DNA of 64,000 nt. Source: Pseudomonas brassicacearum subsp. brassicacearum (GTDB lineage: Bacteria > Pseudomonadota > Gammaproteobacteria > Pseudomonadales > Pseudomonadaceae). Shown here one piece after another: positions 1 to 8,502 of the stretch; within the stretch, counting starts at the first letter, position 1, and each line of letters starts with the position of its first letter. The stretch covers positions 1 to 64,000 of the forward strand of contig NZ_VZPJ01000016.1 in assembly GCF_008801605.1 (NCBI RefSeq), read 5' to 3'. A program made the translations under genes and the position numbers. The notes under the pieces were generated by a model. It did not search any database. It was not told the DNA's origin and saw only the letters and a program-made list of their open reading frames with translations.

Positions 1-301
1 CGGCAATGGCCGCGAAGTGGTGGCCGAAAAGAATGTGTTTGTTGGTCGGGACGTAGTCCAGGCCATCGTTGTTGAGCACGGCGGGAGTAGCCCGGCGCGC
101 ATCGAGTTGCATCACGTTGTTGGCGATAAAGAGGCTGTAGTAGCGGTAGGCGACCAGGTAGATGGCCACGGCTGCGACGACGATCCATAAGGCGTTGATC
201 GCCTCGCCTCGACGCAATGCCACGACGCCCAGGGCGCACGCTCCCACGACGGCCAGCAGTAGCCAGGGTAGATGGCGCAGCAGGCTATTATTGTTTTTCA
301 T
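1..301 (-). CDS. cstA: Carbon starvation protein CstA, N-terminal part (cut by window edge)
   Basis: Read on the minus strand from the ATG at 299-301, the frame stays open to the window edge and gives about the first 100 residues. CstA family proteins are inner-membrane peptide or pyruvate transporters induced at carbon starvation. The visible part has a hydrophobic first helix, then GEAINALWIVVAA, a second helix, and the family block NNDGLDYVPTNKHILFGHHF, which I recognise from E. coli CstA. The rest of the gene lies outside the window. The start follows an AT-rich leader (302-458) shared with the divergent PilZ gene. Family assignment is secure. Substrate is not deducible here. Confidence 0.93.
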   Translation of the reverse strand, partial: MKNNNSLLRHLPWLLLAVVGACALGVVALRRGEAINALWIVVAAVAIYLVAYRYYSLFIANNVMQLDARRATPAVLNNDGLDYVPTNKHILFGHHFAAIA

Positions 302-458
302 TTTTATATTCCAGCCAGGGTGACAAGAAAGACAGCCACTGGAGTTTAGCGCTAACCCGGGCAAAGGCCATACTCGACGTTCGTTTGTCAGCAGCCGAAC
401 GGTGACGATGCCCCGTCAGTTGGGTCTATAGTCAGTGAATCTCCAGAGGGAATGCGTA

Positions 459-815
459 ATGAGCGAACGTCGCCGCTTCGTACGAGTTGACTTCAATGCC
501 AGGACCGAGCTGAGCCAGGGCCCGTTCATCTGGCCGGTAGAGTTGCTGGATCTGTCCCTCAAGGGGTTGCTGATCAAGAAACCCGAACCCTGGCTTGGCG
601 ATATCGAGCGCCCCTTCATGGCCGATATTCATTTGAGCCCTGATGCCGAGATCAAAATGGAAGTTCGTTTGGCCCATGATGACCATGGTCACCTGGGCTT
701 CGCCTGCGAGCACATTGACCTGGACTCCATCGCACACCTACGCCGGCTGGTAGAGCTGAACGTGGGCGACCATGACGAGTTGGAGCGGGAGTTGGCGGCG
801 TTGATCCAGATCTGA
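459..815 (+). CDS. PilZ domain protein (putative c-di-GMP receptor)
   Basis: This 118-residue single-domain protein carries both c-di-GMP-binding motifs of PilZ domains: the N-terminal arginine motif within RRRFVRVDF (residues 3-11) and the D-x-S-x-x-G motif DLSLKG. PilZ proteins bind cyclic di-GMP in the cytoplasm and pass the signal to motility or exopolysaccharide machinery; the partner is not visible. The start is the ATG at 459 because AGAGGG lies 8 bases upstream; an in-frame GTG at 435 is less well placed. It is divergent from cstA and convergent with radA, with a REP pair between. The same neighbourhood (cstA, pilZ, radA) occurs in P. aeruginosa as I recall it. Confidence 0.9.
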   Translation: MSERRRFVRVDFNARTELSQGPFIWPVELLDLSLKGLLIKKPEPWLGDIERPFMADIHLSPDAEIKMEVRLAHDDHGHLGFACEHIDLDSIAHLRRLVELNVGDHDELERELAALIQI

Positions 816-840
816 GCTACCCCCTTGGCGAGGGAATCCA

Positions 841-926
841 TGTGGGAGCAAGGCTTGCCCGCGATGGCTGCGATGCGGTCCTTCAAAATCGAGTCGCCTG
901 CATCGCGAGCAAGCTTTGCTCCCACA
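841..926. repeat. REP pair (inverted) between pilZ and radA
   Basis: Two inverted copies: TGTGGGAGCAAGGCTTGC at the left end and its near complement, ending GCTCCCACA, at the right, separated by about 40 bases. The left copy is of the GGCTTGCCCGCGAT class and the right of the GCGAGCAAGC class, so the pair is mixed. It lies between two convergent genes and could end transcription from both. Confidence 0.85.
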
Positions 927-951
927 TACAGTCCTTGCGCAATTGCCAGGG

Positions 952-2319
952 TTATTCGAACAACGCATCCAACGCCTGTTCCAGGCGTGTCACGGCAATG
1001 ATCTGCAACCCCGGCGGGGCTTCCTTCGGCGCGTTGCCCTTGGGCACGATGGCGCGCTTGAAGCCGTGCTTGGCCGCCTCCTTGAGCCGCTCCTGGCCAC
1101 TGGGCACCGGCCGCACTTCGCCCGACAGCCCGACTTCGCCGAATACCAACAGGTCGTGGGGCAGCGGCCGGTTGCGCAGGCTGGACATGACCGCCGCCAT
1201 CAACGCCAGGTCGGACGCGGTTTCCAGCACCTTGACCCCACCCACGACGTTGAGGAACACGTCCTGGTCGTGAGTCGGAATCCCGCCGTGTCGATGCAAC
1301 ACCGCCAACAACATGGCCAACCGATTCTGATCCAGGCCCAGGGTGACCCGGCGCGGGTTCGCCAGGTGGCTGTCGTCCACCAGCGCTTGCACTTCGACCA
1401 GCATCGGCCGAGTGCCTTCCCACGTTGCCATGACCACGCTACCGGGGACTTCTTCCTGGGCACGCGTCAGAAAGATCGCCGAAGGGTTTGAGACTTCTTT
1501 CAAGCCTCTATCGGTCATGCCGAACACACCCAGTTCGTTGACAGCGCCAAAGCGGTTCTTCACCGCCCGCAGCAAACGCAGGCGCCCATCGGATTCGCCT
1601 TCGAAATACAACACGGTATCGACCATGTGCTCCAACACCCGCGGCCCCGCCAGTGCGCCTTCCTTGGTGACGTGGCCCACCAGGAAAATCGCCGTGCCGC
1701 TCTGCTTGGCGTAGCGCACCAGCAACGCCGCGCTTTCGCGCACCTGGGACACGCCGCCCGGGGCCGATTGCAGTTGTTCGGTGAAAATCGTCTGGATCGA
1801 GTCGATCACCATCACCTTGGGTTTTTCCAGGCGCGCCGTGGCGATGATGGTCTCGATGCAGGTTTCGGTCATGACCCGCAACTGGTCCTGGGGCAAGCCC
1901 AGGCGCCGGGCGCGCATGGCGACCTGCTGCTGGGATTCTTCGCCAGTGACGTACAGCGCCGGCATGCGGGTGGCGAGGTTGCACAAGGTTTGCAACAAGA
2001 TGGTGGATTTGCCGATGCCCGGATCGCCGCCGATCAGCACCACCGAACCGTCCACCAGGCCGCCGCCCAGCACGCGGTCCAGTTCACCGGATGCGGTGGA
2101 GAAACGCGGGATTTCTTCGACACTGACTTCGGCCAGGGTCTTGATCTGCGCCTGCTGACCGGCCCAGCCCGTGCGACCGGTGGGTGCCGCCGCGCCGCCG
2201 CTTTCCACCATGGTTTCAGTCAGGGTGTTCCAGGCCCCGCATTCGCTGCACTGGCCGGCCCATTTGGGAAAGGTCGAGCCGCACTCGGTGCAGCCGTACA
2301 TGCGCTTTGCCTTGGCCAT
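952..2319 (-). CDS. radA: DNA repair protein RadA
   Basis: The 455-residue product has the usual RadA length and layout. An N-terminal zinc finger has cysteines at 10, 13, 24 and 27. A RecA-like ATPase has Walker A GGDPGIGKST at 97-106 and the RadA motif KNRFG in its later part. A C-terminal Lon-like domain ends at LDALFE. RadA (Sms) is a DnaB-like helicase that drives branch migration during recombinational repair. The ATG start is supported by the conserved MAKAKRMYGCTECG beginning. The gene stands alone on the minus strand, downstream of the katB-ankB unit with a gap of about 40 bases. Confidence 0.98.
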   Translation of the reverse strand: MAKAKRMYGCTECGSTFPKWAGQCSECGAWNTLTETMVESGGAAAPTGRTGWAGQQAQIKTLAEVSVEEIPRFSTASGELDRVLGGGLVDGSVVLIGGDPGIGKSTILLQTLCNLATRMPALYVTGEESQQQVAMRARRLGLPQDQLRVMTETCIETIIATARLEKPKVMVIDSIQTIFTEQLQSAPGGVSQVRESAALLVRYAKQSGTAIFLVGHVTKEGALAGPRVLEHMVDTVLYFEGESDGRLRLLRAVKNRFGAVNELGVFGMTDRGLKEVSNPSAIFLTRAQEEVPGSVVMATWEGTRPMLVEVQALVDDSHLANPRRVTLGLDQNRLAMLLAVLHRHGGIPTHDQDVFLNVVGGVKVLETASDLALMAAVMSSLRNRPLPHDLLVFGEVGLSGEVRPVPSGQERLKEAAKHGFKRAIVPKGNAPKEAPPGLQIIAVTRLEQALDALFE

Positions 2320-2361
2320 CTGAACTCCGGGTAAAAACCGCGATGATAGCCCACGCGGAGG

Positions 2362-2913
2362 TCAACGCGGGGCCGGCATTCTGATTTCACCCCTCGCCAG
2401 ATCCACCGCAGTGTTGCCCAACGGGTCCTGGGCCTGCAGATCGGCGCCCTTGGCCTTCAAGGCATCGAGCAATTCATCCCGTTTGAACAGGCCGGCATAC
2501 ATCGCCGCGGTCTGCCCGGCGCCGTTGCGTTGGTCCGGGCTGCAATCGGTGGACAGCAAACGACGGGCGATCTGCACTTCGCCCTTGAAAATGGCGCCCA
2601 TCAGCGCCGTGTTACCGCGTTTGTCCTGGGCACAGGCATCGGCGCCAGCGGCCAGCAGCCGCTCCACCGCCGGGCCGTGGCCGTGATAAGCCGCCAAAAT
2701 CAGTGCGGTGTAGCCCTTTTCATCCTGGGTATTGAGCGAGTAACCGGCCTCGATAAAAGTCTCGAGCATCGGCACATCGCCGCGGCGAGCGGCGTCGAAG
2801 TAGTAGTTTTGCAACTGTTCTTGTACGGCGGCCGGTTCGGTGGGTATTGGCTGATCGGCCAGTACGCCCAGTGACCAGGTCGCAAGCATCAATAAAAGAA
2901 ATCTGCGCATCAT
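2362..2913 (-). CDS. ankB: Periplasmic ankyrin repeat protein AnkB
   Basis: The 183-residue protein begins with a signal peptide (MMRRFLLLMLATWSLGVLA) followed by four to five ankyrin repeats; repeat signatures such as GYTALILAAYHGHGPAVERL and GNTALMGAIFKGEVQIARRL are plain. The start at the double ATG is preceded by AGAGGAG. It lies downstream of katB in the same direction. In P. aeruginosa the orthologous ankB is co-transcribed with katB and needed for full KatB activity, probably as a protective scaffold in the periplasm; that role is carried over by homology and context. A REP pair separates the two genes here. Confidence 0.93.
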   Translation of the reverse strand: MMRRFLLLMLATWSLGVLADQPIPTEPAAVQEQLQNYYFDAARRGDVPMLETFIEAGYSLNTQDEKGYTALILAAYHGHGPAVERLLAAGADACAQDKRGNTALMGAIFKGEVQIARRLLSTDCSPDQRNGAGQTAAMYAGLFKRDELLDALKAKGADLQAQDPLGNTAVDLARGEIRMPAPR

Positions 2914-2949
2914 GACGTCTCCTCTGGCAGATGACTGTGGGGGCATGGT

Positions 2950-3037
2950 TGTGGGAGCACGGCTTGCCCGCGATGCAGACGACTCAGTCTGGTTTCAGAC
3001 CCCAGCGCCTGTATCGCGAGCAAGCTTTGCTCCCACA
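2950..3037. repeat. REP pair between katB and ankB
   Basis: Inverted pair with GTGGGAGCACGGCTTGCCC on the left and GCGAGCAAGCTTTGCTCCCAC on the right. It lies inside what should be one transcript (katB then ankB), so it could act as an mRNA processing or stability element. Confidence 0.83.
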
Positions 3038-3062
3038 GGTCATACACCTGCCTGGCTGTGGA

Positions 3063-4604
3063 TCAGTCAGTCAGTTTTTCCGCCAGGGCCTTGACCCGGG
3101 CCAAGTCACCTTTGGCGACACGGGCCACGCCAGTACCGTACTCAGGGTCAGCCTTGTAGAGGAACGACAGGATGATGTGCTTGCTCTCGTCATCGGTGGT
3201 CGCCAAAGAGCCGCCGAAGCTGTCGATCAGGTCATCACGCTCTTTCTTGCTGAACGAACGATACAAATCACCGGCCTGCTTGAAGTTCTGCTCGCGCTGG
3301 ATCTTCGCCTGCTGGGTGCTGCCGCTCAGCGCGGTCTGGCTGTAGCGTGCCGCTTGCGGTTCTTCACGCGGCGTCAGGCGACTCGGCTGATAGTTCACGC
3401 CGGTGCTGGTGCTGCCTGGATTCATCGCACCGTCCTGGTTACCGTTGTTCACCGCCACCTTGGGGGCGTTGATCGGCAGTTGCAGGACATTGGCACCCAG
3501 GCGGTACATCTGCGTGTCAGCGTAGGAAAATACTCGCCCCTGAAGCAAACGATCCTCGGAAGGTTCGATACCCGGTACAAGATTGGCCGGTGCCATGGCG
3601 ACCTGCTCGGTTTCCTGGAAAACATTCGCCGGATTGCGGTTCAAGACCATTTGCCCGACTTTTCGCTCAGGCACACCCGGCCAGATCTTGGTCGCGTCCA
3701 GTGGGTCGAAGTCAAACTTGGCAAGGTCCTGTGGATTCAGCACCTGGATGTACAAGTCCCATTTCGGGAAGTCGCCCTTATTAATATGATTCACCAGATC
3801 ATTTGTCATATGGCTGTAATCTTGGCCTTGAACTTTCACAACTTCTTTCGGATCGAGATTTTTCAGCCCCTGCAAACTTTTCCAATGAAACTTCACGTAA
3901 TGAACTTCACCCTTGGCGTTAACCAGTTTGTAGGCATGTACACCGTTACCGTCCATCTCACGGTAACTGGCCGGTGTCCCGGAGTTGGAATACAACTCGG
4001 TCAGGGTGCGGGTCGATTCTGGAACATGGGAGAAGAAATCGAAGCGGCGTGAATCATCGTCCAGGTTGGTCCGCGGGTCGGGTTTGAAGGCGTGGACCAT
4101 GTCCGGAAACTTGATGGCATCGCGGATGAAGAAGGTCGGGAAGTTGTTACCCACCAAGTCCCAATTACCGTCGGCGGTGTAGAACTTCGTGGCGAAACCA
4201 CGGGGGTCGCGCAGGGTTTCCGGCGAATGATTGCCGTGCACCACGGCAGAAAAACGCACGAACACTGGTGTGACCTGGCCTGCGGCAAAGACTTTGGCCT
4301 TGGTCAGGTCGCTGAGATCGTCGGAAACCGTGAAGGTGCCGTGGGCGCCGGTCCCACGTGCATGCACCACGCGCTCGGGGATGCGTTCACGGTCAAAGCG
4401 CTGGAGCTTCTGGATCAACTGCACGTCTTGCAACAAGGTCGGGCCATTGGGGCCTGCCGTTTGCGAGTTCTGGTTGTCGCCGACAGCCGCACCATTGTCC
4501 CGGGTCAGGGTGGCCGCGTTGACAGACAAGGACAAAAGGCTCGCGGTCAGCACAAAAAAAGCGCGGCGATGGGAATAAGCCCCGTGGCCAAGGGAAGTGT
4601 TCAT
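3063..4604 (-). CDS. katB: Periplasmic catalase KatB
   Basis: This 513-residue monofunctional haem catalase decomposes hydrogen peroxide. It starts with a signal peptide ending near VNA (residue 30), so it is periplasmic like P. aeruginosa KatB, which has the same length as I recall. Visible family features are the catalytic histidine H81 in VVHARGTGAHG, the GNN-FP-TFFIRD asparagine block near 152-161, and the proximal tyrosine segment RVFSYADTQMYRLG. The ankyrin gene ankB follows. Regulation by OxyR is expected from P. aeruginosa. I did not identify an OxyR site in the 282 bases between katB and the divergent mscL. Confidence 0.97.
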   Translation of the reverse strand: MNTSLGHGAYSHRRAFFVLTASLLSLSVNAATLTRDNGAAVGDNQNSQTAGPNGPTLLQDVQLIQKLQRFDRERIPERVVHARGTGAHGTFTVSDDLSDLTKAKVFAAGQVTPVFVRFSAVVHGNHSPETLRDPRGFATKFYTADGNWDLVGNNFPTFFIRDAIKFPDMVHAFKPDPRTNLDDDSRRFDFFSHVPESTRTLTELYSNSGTPASYREMDGNGVHAYKLVNAKGEVHYVKFHWKSLQGLKNLDPKEVVKVQGQDYSHMTNDLVNHINKGDFPKWDLYIQVLNPQDLAKFDFDPLDATKIWPGVPERKVGQMVLNRNPANVFQETEQVAMAPANLVPGIEPSEDRLLQGRVFSYADTQMYRLGANVLQLPINAPKVAVNNGNQDGAMNPGSTSTGVNYQPSRLTPREEPQAARYSQTALSGSTQQAKIQREQNFKQAGDLYRSFSKKERDDLIDSFGGSLATTDDESKHIILSFLYKADPEYGTGVARVAKGDLARVKALAEKLTD

Positions 4605-4886
4605 AGGCGTGTTCCTCTGATGTTATAGAGCGCATCCATGTGCGCCATCCAGAGGCTAGTGCTCGAAAAAGGAAAACCTAAATAGAAATGCCGTACCGCA
4701 TCGATAGAAAAAACGTTGTGGGGCGCCCGGCCGAAACCGCGTATCACGCGCGATTGATGGCACTTTGAAAACTTTTCACCCAAGGCCAGGTCGATAACTG
4801 AAGCTTTGTAAGCAGGCGTTTCGAGCAGGACTCGTTGGGCTGATTTACACTGCCACTCATCTTTCATTTGTTACAAGGAATAGCTC

Positions 4887-5300
4887 ATGGGCGTGCTAAG
4901 CGAGTTCAAGGCCTTCGCGGTCAAAGGCAATGTCGTCGACATGGCCGTCGGGATCATCATCGGTGCCGCTTTCGGCAAAATCGTTTCGTCATTCGTTGGC
5001 GACGTGGTCATGCCTCCCATCGGCCTGCTGATTGGTGGAGTGGACTTCAGTGACCTGGCCATCACCCTCAAGGCCGCCCAGGGTGATGCGCCTGCCGTGG
5101 TACTGGCCTACGGTAAATTCATCCAGAGCACCATCGACTTCATCATCGTGGCGTTCGCCATTTTCATGGGCGTCAAGGCGATCAACCGCCTCAAGCGCGA
5201 AGAAGCCGTAGCCCCCAGCGCGCCTCCTGTTCCGACCAAGGAAGAACTGCTGCTGAGTGAGATTCGCGATCTACTCAAGGCCCAGAACGAGCGGCCCTGA
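4887..5300 (+). CDS. mscL: Large-conductance mechanosensitive channel MscL
   Basis: The 137-residue product is full length for MscL. It begins with the amphipathic MGVLSEFKAFAVKGNVVDMAVGIIIG segment, followed by TM1, a periplasmic loop, TM2 (IDFIIVAFAIFMGV) and a charged C-terminal helix (KEELLLSEIRDLLKAQ). It forms a homopentameric inner-membrane pore that opens on hypo-osmotic shock. The start at 4887 is preceded by an ACAAGGA ribosome site. It is divergent from katB and followed by a strong hairpin. Confidence 0.98.
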   Translation: MGVLSEFKAFAVKGNVVDMAVGIIIGAAFGKIVSSFVGDVVMPPIGLLIGGVDFSDLAITLKAAQGDAPAVVLAYGKFIQSTIDFIIVAFAIFMGVKAINRLKREEAVAPSAPPVPTKEELLLSEIRDLLKAQNERP

Positions 5301-5323
5301 GGCAGTCAGTCACTGACGCCTCT

Positions 5324-5353
5324 TGTGGCGAGGGGATTCATCCCCTCGCCACA
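5324..5353. terminator. Perfect hairpin between mscL and fpr
   Basis: TGTGGCGAGGGGAT is followed after two bases by its exact complement (14-bp arms). It sits between convergent mscL and fpr and ends three bases before the fpr stop codon. No long T tract follows on either strand. The same sequence family recurs at 11379-11493 and 47121-47252, so it is a dispersed repeat as well as a likely terminator. Confidence 0.75.
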
Positions 5354-5356
5354 GTC

Positions 5357-6133
5357 CTACCAGTAGTTTTCCACCGCCACCTGCCCCGGCCGACGGGTCA
5401 GGCTCAGTTGCAGCCCCCTGGCCTTGAGCAGCTTGCGCGTGTCATCGATCATTTGCGGATTGCCGCACAGCATCACTCGCGAATGCTCCGGCGTCAGCGC
5501 TACGCCGGCCGCCCGCTCCAGCTCGCCATTTTCGATCAGCGTGGTGATCCGCCCACTGAGCGCCCCCGGATGCTGCTCACGGGTGACGGTCGCAATGAAA
5601 TGAAACTTATGAGCGTACTCGGCCAGGTAGTCGCGCTGGGGCAGCTCCTTGATCAGCGCCTGATACGCCAGCTCCTGCGCCTCGCGCACGCTGTACACCA
5701 GGATGATCCGCTCGAATTTTTCCCAGGCCTCAAAATCCTGGAGGATAGAAAGAAACGGCGCCACCCCCGTCCCGGTGGACAACAGCCACAAATCCCGACC
5801 ATCGACAAAGCGATCCAGCGTCAGATAGCCGAAAGCCTGGCGATCCACCAACAGTTCGTCACCCGGTCGCAGGCGGCTAAGCTCACTGGTGAACTCGCCA
5901 TCGGGAACCACGATGGAAAAGAACTCGAGGAACTCGTCGAACGGCGAAGACACCATGGAGTACGCCCGCCAGACGGCGGTCCCGTCCGCCTTGACGACCC
6001 CCAGCCGGGCAAACTGACCCGCCCGAAAACGAAAACCGCGATCCCGGGTCGTGCGCAAAGTAAACAAATGAGGCGTCAACGGCTGGACATCGAGCAGGGT
6101 TTGGCGGCTGAACTTCTCTGCGCTGTCGGTCAT
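5357..6133 (-). CDS. fpr: Ferredoxin-NADP(+) reductase
   Basis: The 258-residue protein is of the bacterial Fpr type. It has an FAD-binding barrel with RAYSMVSSP (R-x-Y-S motif), an NADP-binding domain with STGTGVAPFLS, and the C-terminal end VAVENYW, whose aromatic end stacks near the flavin in this family. It exchanges electrons between NADPH and ferredoxin or flavodoxin. The start at MTDSAEKF is chosen because TTGGAGTGG lies just upstream; the longer open frame adds 35 residues with no family similarity. The position next to mscL matches PA4615 of P. aeruginosa as I recall it, so this may be the second Fpr paralogue rather than the FinR-controlled one. Confidence 0.9.
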   Translation of the reverse strand: MTDSAEKFSRQTLLDVQPLTPHLFTLRTTRDRGFRFRAGQFARLGVVKADGTAVWRAYSMVSSPFDEFLEFFSIVVPDGEFTSELSRLRPGDELLVDRQAFGYLTLDRFVDGRDLWLLSTGTGVAPFLSILQDFEAWEKFERIILVYSVREAQELAYQALIKELPQRDYLAEYAHKFHFIATVTREQHPGALSGRITTLIENGELERAAGVALTPEHSRVMLCGNPQMIDDTRKLLKARGLQLSLTRRPGQVAVENYW

Positions 6134-6270
6134 GAGCCACTCCAATGGGACGAGACTTGCAGTGTCCCGCAAAGCGAGCGTCTTCACCACCGATGACGAG
6201 TAATGGCACTTTAGCCACAAACAACGTCTGACCAACAAAATCTTTTACCTAACTTATACAAACCTCACAG

Positions 6271-6298
6271 AACTGTAAAAATAGTTAACTAAAAAGTT
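6271..6298. promoter_or_regulatory. AT-rich inverted repeats upstream of the LuxR-type gene
   Basis: Two adjoining inverted repeats are visible: AACT-N8-AGTT (6271-6286) and AACT-N4-AGTT (6287-6298), in a strongly AT-rich leader of about 290 bases before the LuxR-family start. They could be an operator for this regulator or for fpr. They do not resemble a classical lux box. Confidence 0.35.
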
Positions 6299-6426
6299 TA
6301 GTTCCTTAAACATCGCAAAATGTAAGCAAACTAAAAAAAACTCACTACAAATTAAGAATAGTCCTACACTCAAATTCCGCATCATGGATTGGATCCGCAT
6401 GAACGAATCAAACCCAGGAGAGAGCG

Positions 6427-7140
6427 ATGGACAAGTGGAAAGACTTGTTATTGAGGAAGCTATCCTGCGAAAAGGACCTGCAAACGGCCTATCGTCTGGT
6501 CCTGAATTTCTTTAATAATCAGGGATTTGAATATTGCGCATTTGCAGCCTATCTAGGAAGCCCCGACAAACACACCAGCAAGGTGAACCTGAATAACTAC
6601 CCTTATGGATGGGACAGACTTTATGAACAAAATGGCTATGCGTCGAACGACCCATTAGTAGCACATTGCAATCAATCATCACTCCCCATCTTGTGGGACG
6701 AGACTGTCTTTGCTCATGCCCCCAAGTTATGGCGAGAACTTAATCGACAAGGACTCAAGTATGGCTGGACCCAGTCCGTTCATGATGAACAGGGCGCACA
6801 TTGCAGCCTGTTCAGCCTCGCACGGAGCCACTGTCCCATCGATATCGAGGAGCACTATGCAAATCTCGGCTATGCCATCTTCGCCAGTCAAAGGCTGCAT
6901 GCACTCGCCAGCAAAAAATTGTCTGACGCCCTCGCAATCCAGCCCAAATGCCACCTGTCACCCAGAGAGATCGAAGTGTTGAGGTGGTCTGCCGAAGGCA
7001 AGACGGCGTCGGAAGTGGGCAGGATTCTCTGTCTTTCCGAACGGACCGTGAATTTCCATGTGTGCAGTTGCATGCGAAAACTGAACGTCAGCAATAAAAT
7101 TTCAGCGGTGGCAAAAGCCGCCCAGATCCATGTGATCTGA
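6427..7140 (+). CDS. LuxR-family quorum-sensing type regulator (solo)
   Basis: The 237-residue protein has an N-terminal autoinducer-binding domain (about 18-165) and a C-terminal LuxR helix-turn-helix (about 175-235, LSPREIEVLRWSAEGKTASE). The six residues usually invariant in AHL-binding LuxR proteins can all be assigned: W62, Y66, D75, P76, W90 and G113. It is therefore likely to bind an acyl-homoserine lactone rather than belong to the plant-signal OryR/PsoR type, where some of these change. No luxI-type synthase lies in the window, so it is a solo here. The start at 6427 is preceded by AGGAGAGAGCG. The gene and its leader are visibly AT-richer than both neighbours, which suggests horizontal gain. 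Confidence 0.9.
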   Translation: MDKWKDLLLRKLSCEKDLQTAYRLVLNFFNNQGFEYCAFAAYLGSPDKHTSKVNLNNYPYGWDRLYEQNGYASNDPLVAHCNQSSLPILWDETVFAHAPKLWRELNRQGLKYGWTQSVHDEQGAHCSLFSLARSHCPIDIEEHYANLGYAIFASQRLHALASKKLSDALAIQPKCHLSPREIEVLRWSAEGKTASEVGRILCLSERTVNFHVCSCMRKLNVSNKISAVAKAAQIHVI

Positions 7141-7322
7141 ACAGTGGAGTGACAGCGCCGGGCTGAAAAACCCGCGAGTAATGTGCAACAAAAAAACGTA
7201 CCATTTACGGTTCCACTTGGATGATGCCGCTTCTTGCACGCGACGCAGTTCATTCAGGCGGTCCCGCACAGACACCTATCTCCAGGCAGCGGGACATTCG
7301 TTGATCTCCAGAGTCCCCAGCC

Positions 7323-8462
7323 ATGCCCCTGCTCGACAGCTCCTTCGCCCAACTCGACCTGATCCGCCAACCCGAACAGCAGAACGAACCGCTGCAAGCC
7401 TTCGATGCGGCCGATGAATACCTGCTCGCGTACCTGGCCGAACAACAGCCGAGCGCGCAGACTCGGGTCCTGGTGCTCAATGACAGCTTCGGCGCCCTGG
7501 CCGCCAGCCTGGCGGGCAACGTCCTGGTGACCAGCAGCGGTGACTCCTTCCTGGCATTGCAGGCGCTGGAGAAAAACCTGGTGCGCAACGGCCGCTCCTT
7601 CGATGCGGTGCCGACGCTACCTGCCAGCGAGCCGCTGACCGGCCCGTTCGATCGCGTCCTGGTCAAAGTACCGAAAACCCTGGCCTTGCTGGAGGAACAG
7701 CTGATTCGCCTGCAAGGCCAACTAGCGCCAGGCGCCCAAGTGATTGCCGGGGCCATGATCAAGCACCTGCCCCGGGCCGCTGGCGATTTGCTGGAGCGGT
7801 ATATCGGCCCGGTGCAAGCCTCCCTGGCGGTGAAAAAAGCCCGGCTGTTGATTGCCACGCCACAACCTGGCTCTTCACAAGGCAGTGCGCCGATCGTATC
7901 GCCCTACCCCACGCGTTACTGGCTGGACGAGCCGAAGATCGAGCTGCTCAACCACGCCAATGTGTTCTGCCGCGAAGGCCTGGACATCGGCACCCGCGCG
8001 TTCCTGCCACATCTGCCGAAAAACCTCGGGACGGCACGGGTCGCGGACCTGGGGTGCGGCAACGGCGTGCTGGCCATCGCCAGTGCCCTGCAAAACCCCG
8101 AGGCCCACTACACCCTGGTGGACGAGTCGTATATGGCCGTGCAATCGGCCGCCGAGAATTGGCGTGCGGCCCTGGGCGAACGCGAAGTGACCCTGCGGGC
8201 CGGTGATGGCCTGGCCGGACAAGAGGCGCAGTCACTGGACGTGGTGCTGTGCAATCCGCCCTTCCACCAGCAGCAAGTGGTGGGCGATTTCCTCGCCTGG
8301 CGGATGTTCCAGCAGGCTCGCGAAGCGCTGGTGGTGGGCGGCGCGCTGTACATCGTCGGCAACCGGCACCTGGGTTACCACAGCAAATTGGCGCGGTTGT
8401 TCCGCGGTGTCGAGCAAGTGGCCGCCACGCCGAAATTCGTGATCCTCAAAGCCCGCAAATAA
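7323..8462 (+). CDS. rlmG: 23S rRNA (guanine-N2) methyltransferase RlmG
   Basis: This 379-residue protein is built like RlmG (which methylates G1835 in E. coli numbering): a degenerate N-terminal methyltransferase-like domain and an active C-terminal Rossmann domain. The C-terminal domain holds the SAM motif VADLGCGNGVLAIAS and the amino-methyltransferase motif NPPFH. The start at 7323 follows the conserved MPLLDSSFAQLDLIRQP beginning. It is transcribed alone between the LuxR solo and the convergent cio operon. Length and motif order fit RlmG. The paralogue RsmC is the main alternative but is shorter and differs at the N terminus. Confidence 0.93.
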   Translation: MPLLDSSFAQLDLIRQPEQQNEPLQAFDAADEYLLAYLAEQQPSAQTRVLVLNDSFGALAASLAGNVLVTSSGDSFLALQALEKNLVRNGRSFDAVPTLPASEPLTGPFDRVLVKVPKTLALLEEQLIRLQGQLAPGAQVIAGAMIKHLPRAAGDLLERYIGPVQASLAVKKARLLIATPQPGSSQGSAPIVSPYPTRYWLDEPKIELLNHANVFCREGLDIGTRAFLPHLPKNLGTARVADLGCGNGVLAIASALQNPEAHYTLVDESYMAVQSAAENWRAALGEREVTLRAGDGLAGQEAQSLDVVLCNPPFHQQQVVGDFLAWRMFQQAREALVVGGALYIVGNRHLGYHSKLARLFRGVEQVAATPKFVILKARK

Positions 8463-8469
8463 ATCGTCC

Positions 8470-8497
8470 CCTGTGGGAGCAAAGCTTGCCCCCACAG
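8470..8497. repeat. Short REP-like hairpin after rlmG
   Basis: CTGTGGGAGCAAAGCTTGC is followed closely by CCCCCACAG, giving a compact imperfect hairpin between rlmG and the convergent DUF2474-like gene. It is a plausible bidirectional terminator. Confidence 0.6.
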
Positions 8498-8502
8498 AGA
8501 AA

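Noticed and set aside
6239..6426. lux box upstream of the LuxR solo
   Set aside because: No CT-rich 18-20 bp dyad resembling a lux box is visible. The inverted repeats there are AT-rich and of a different type.
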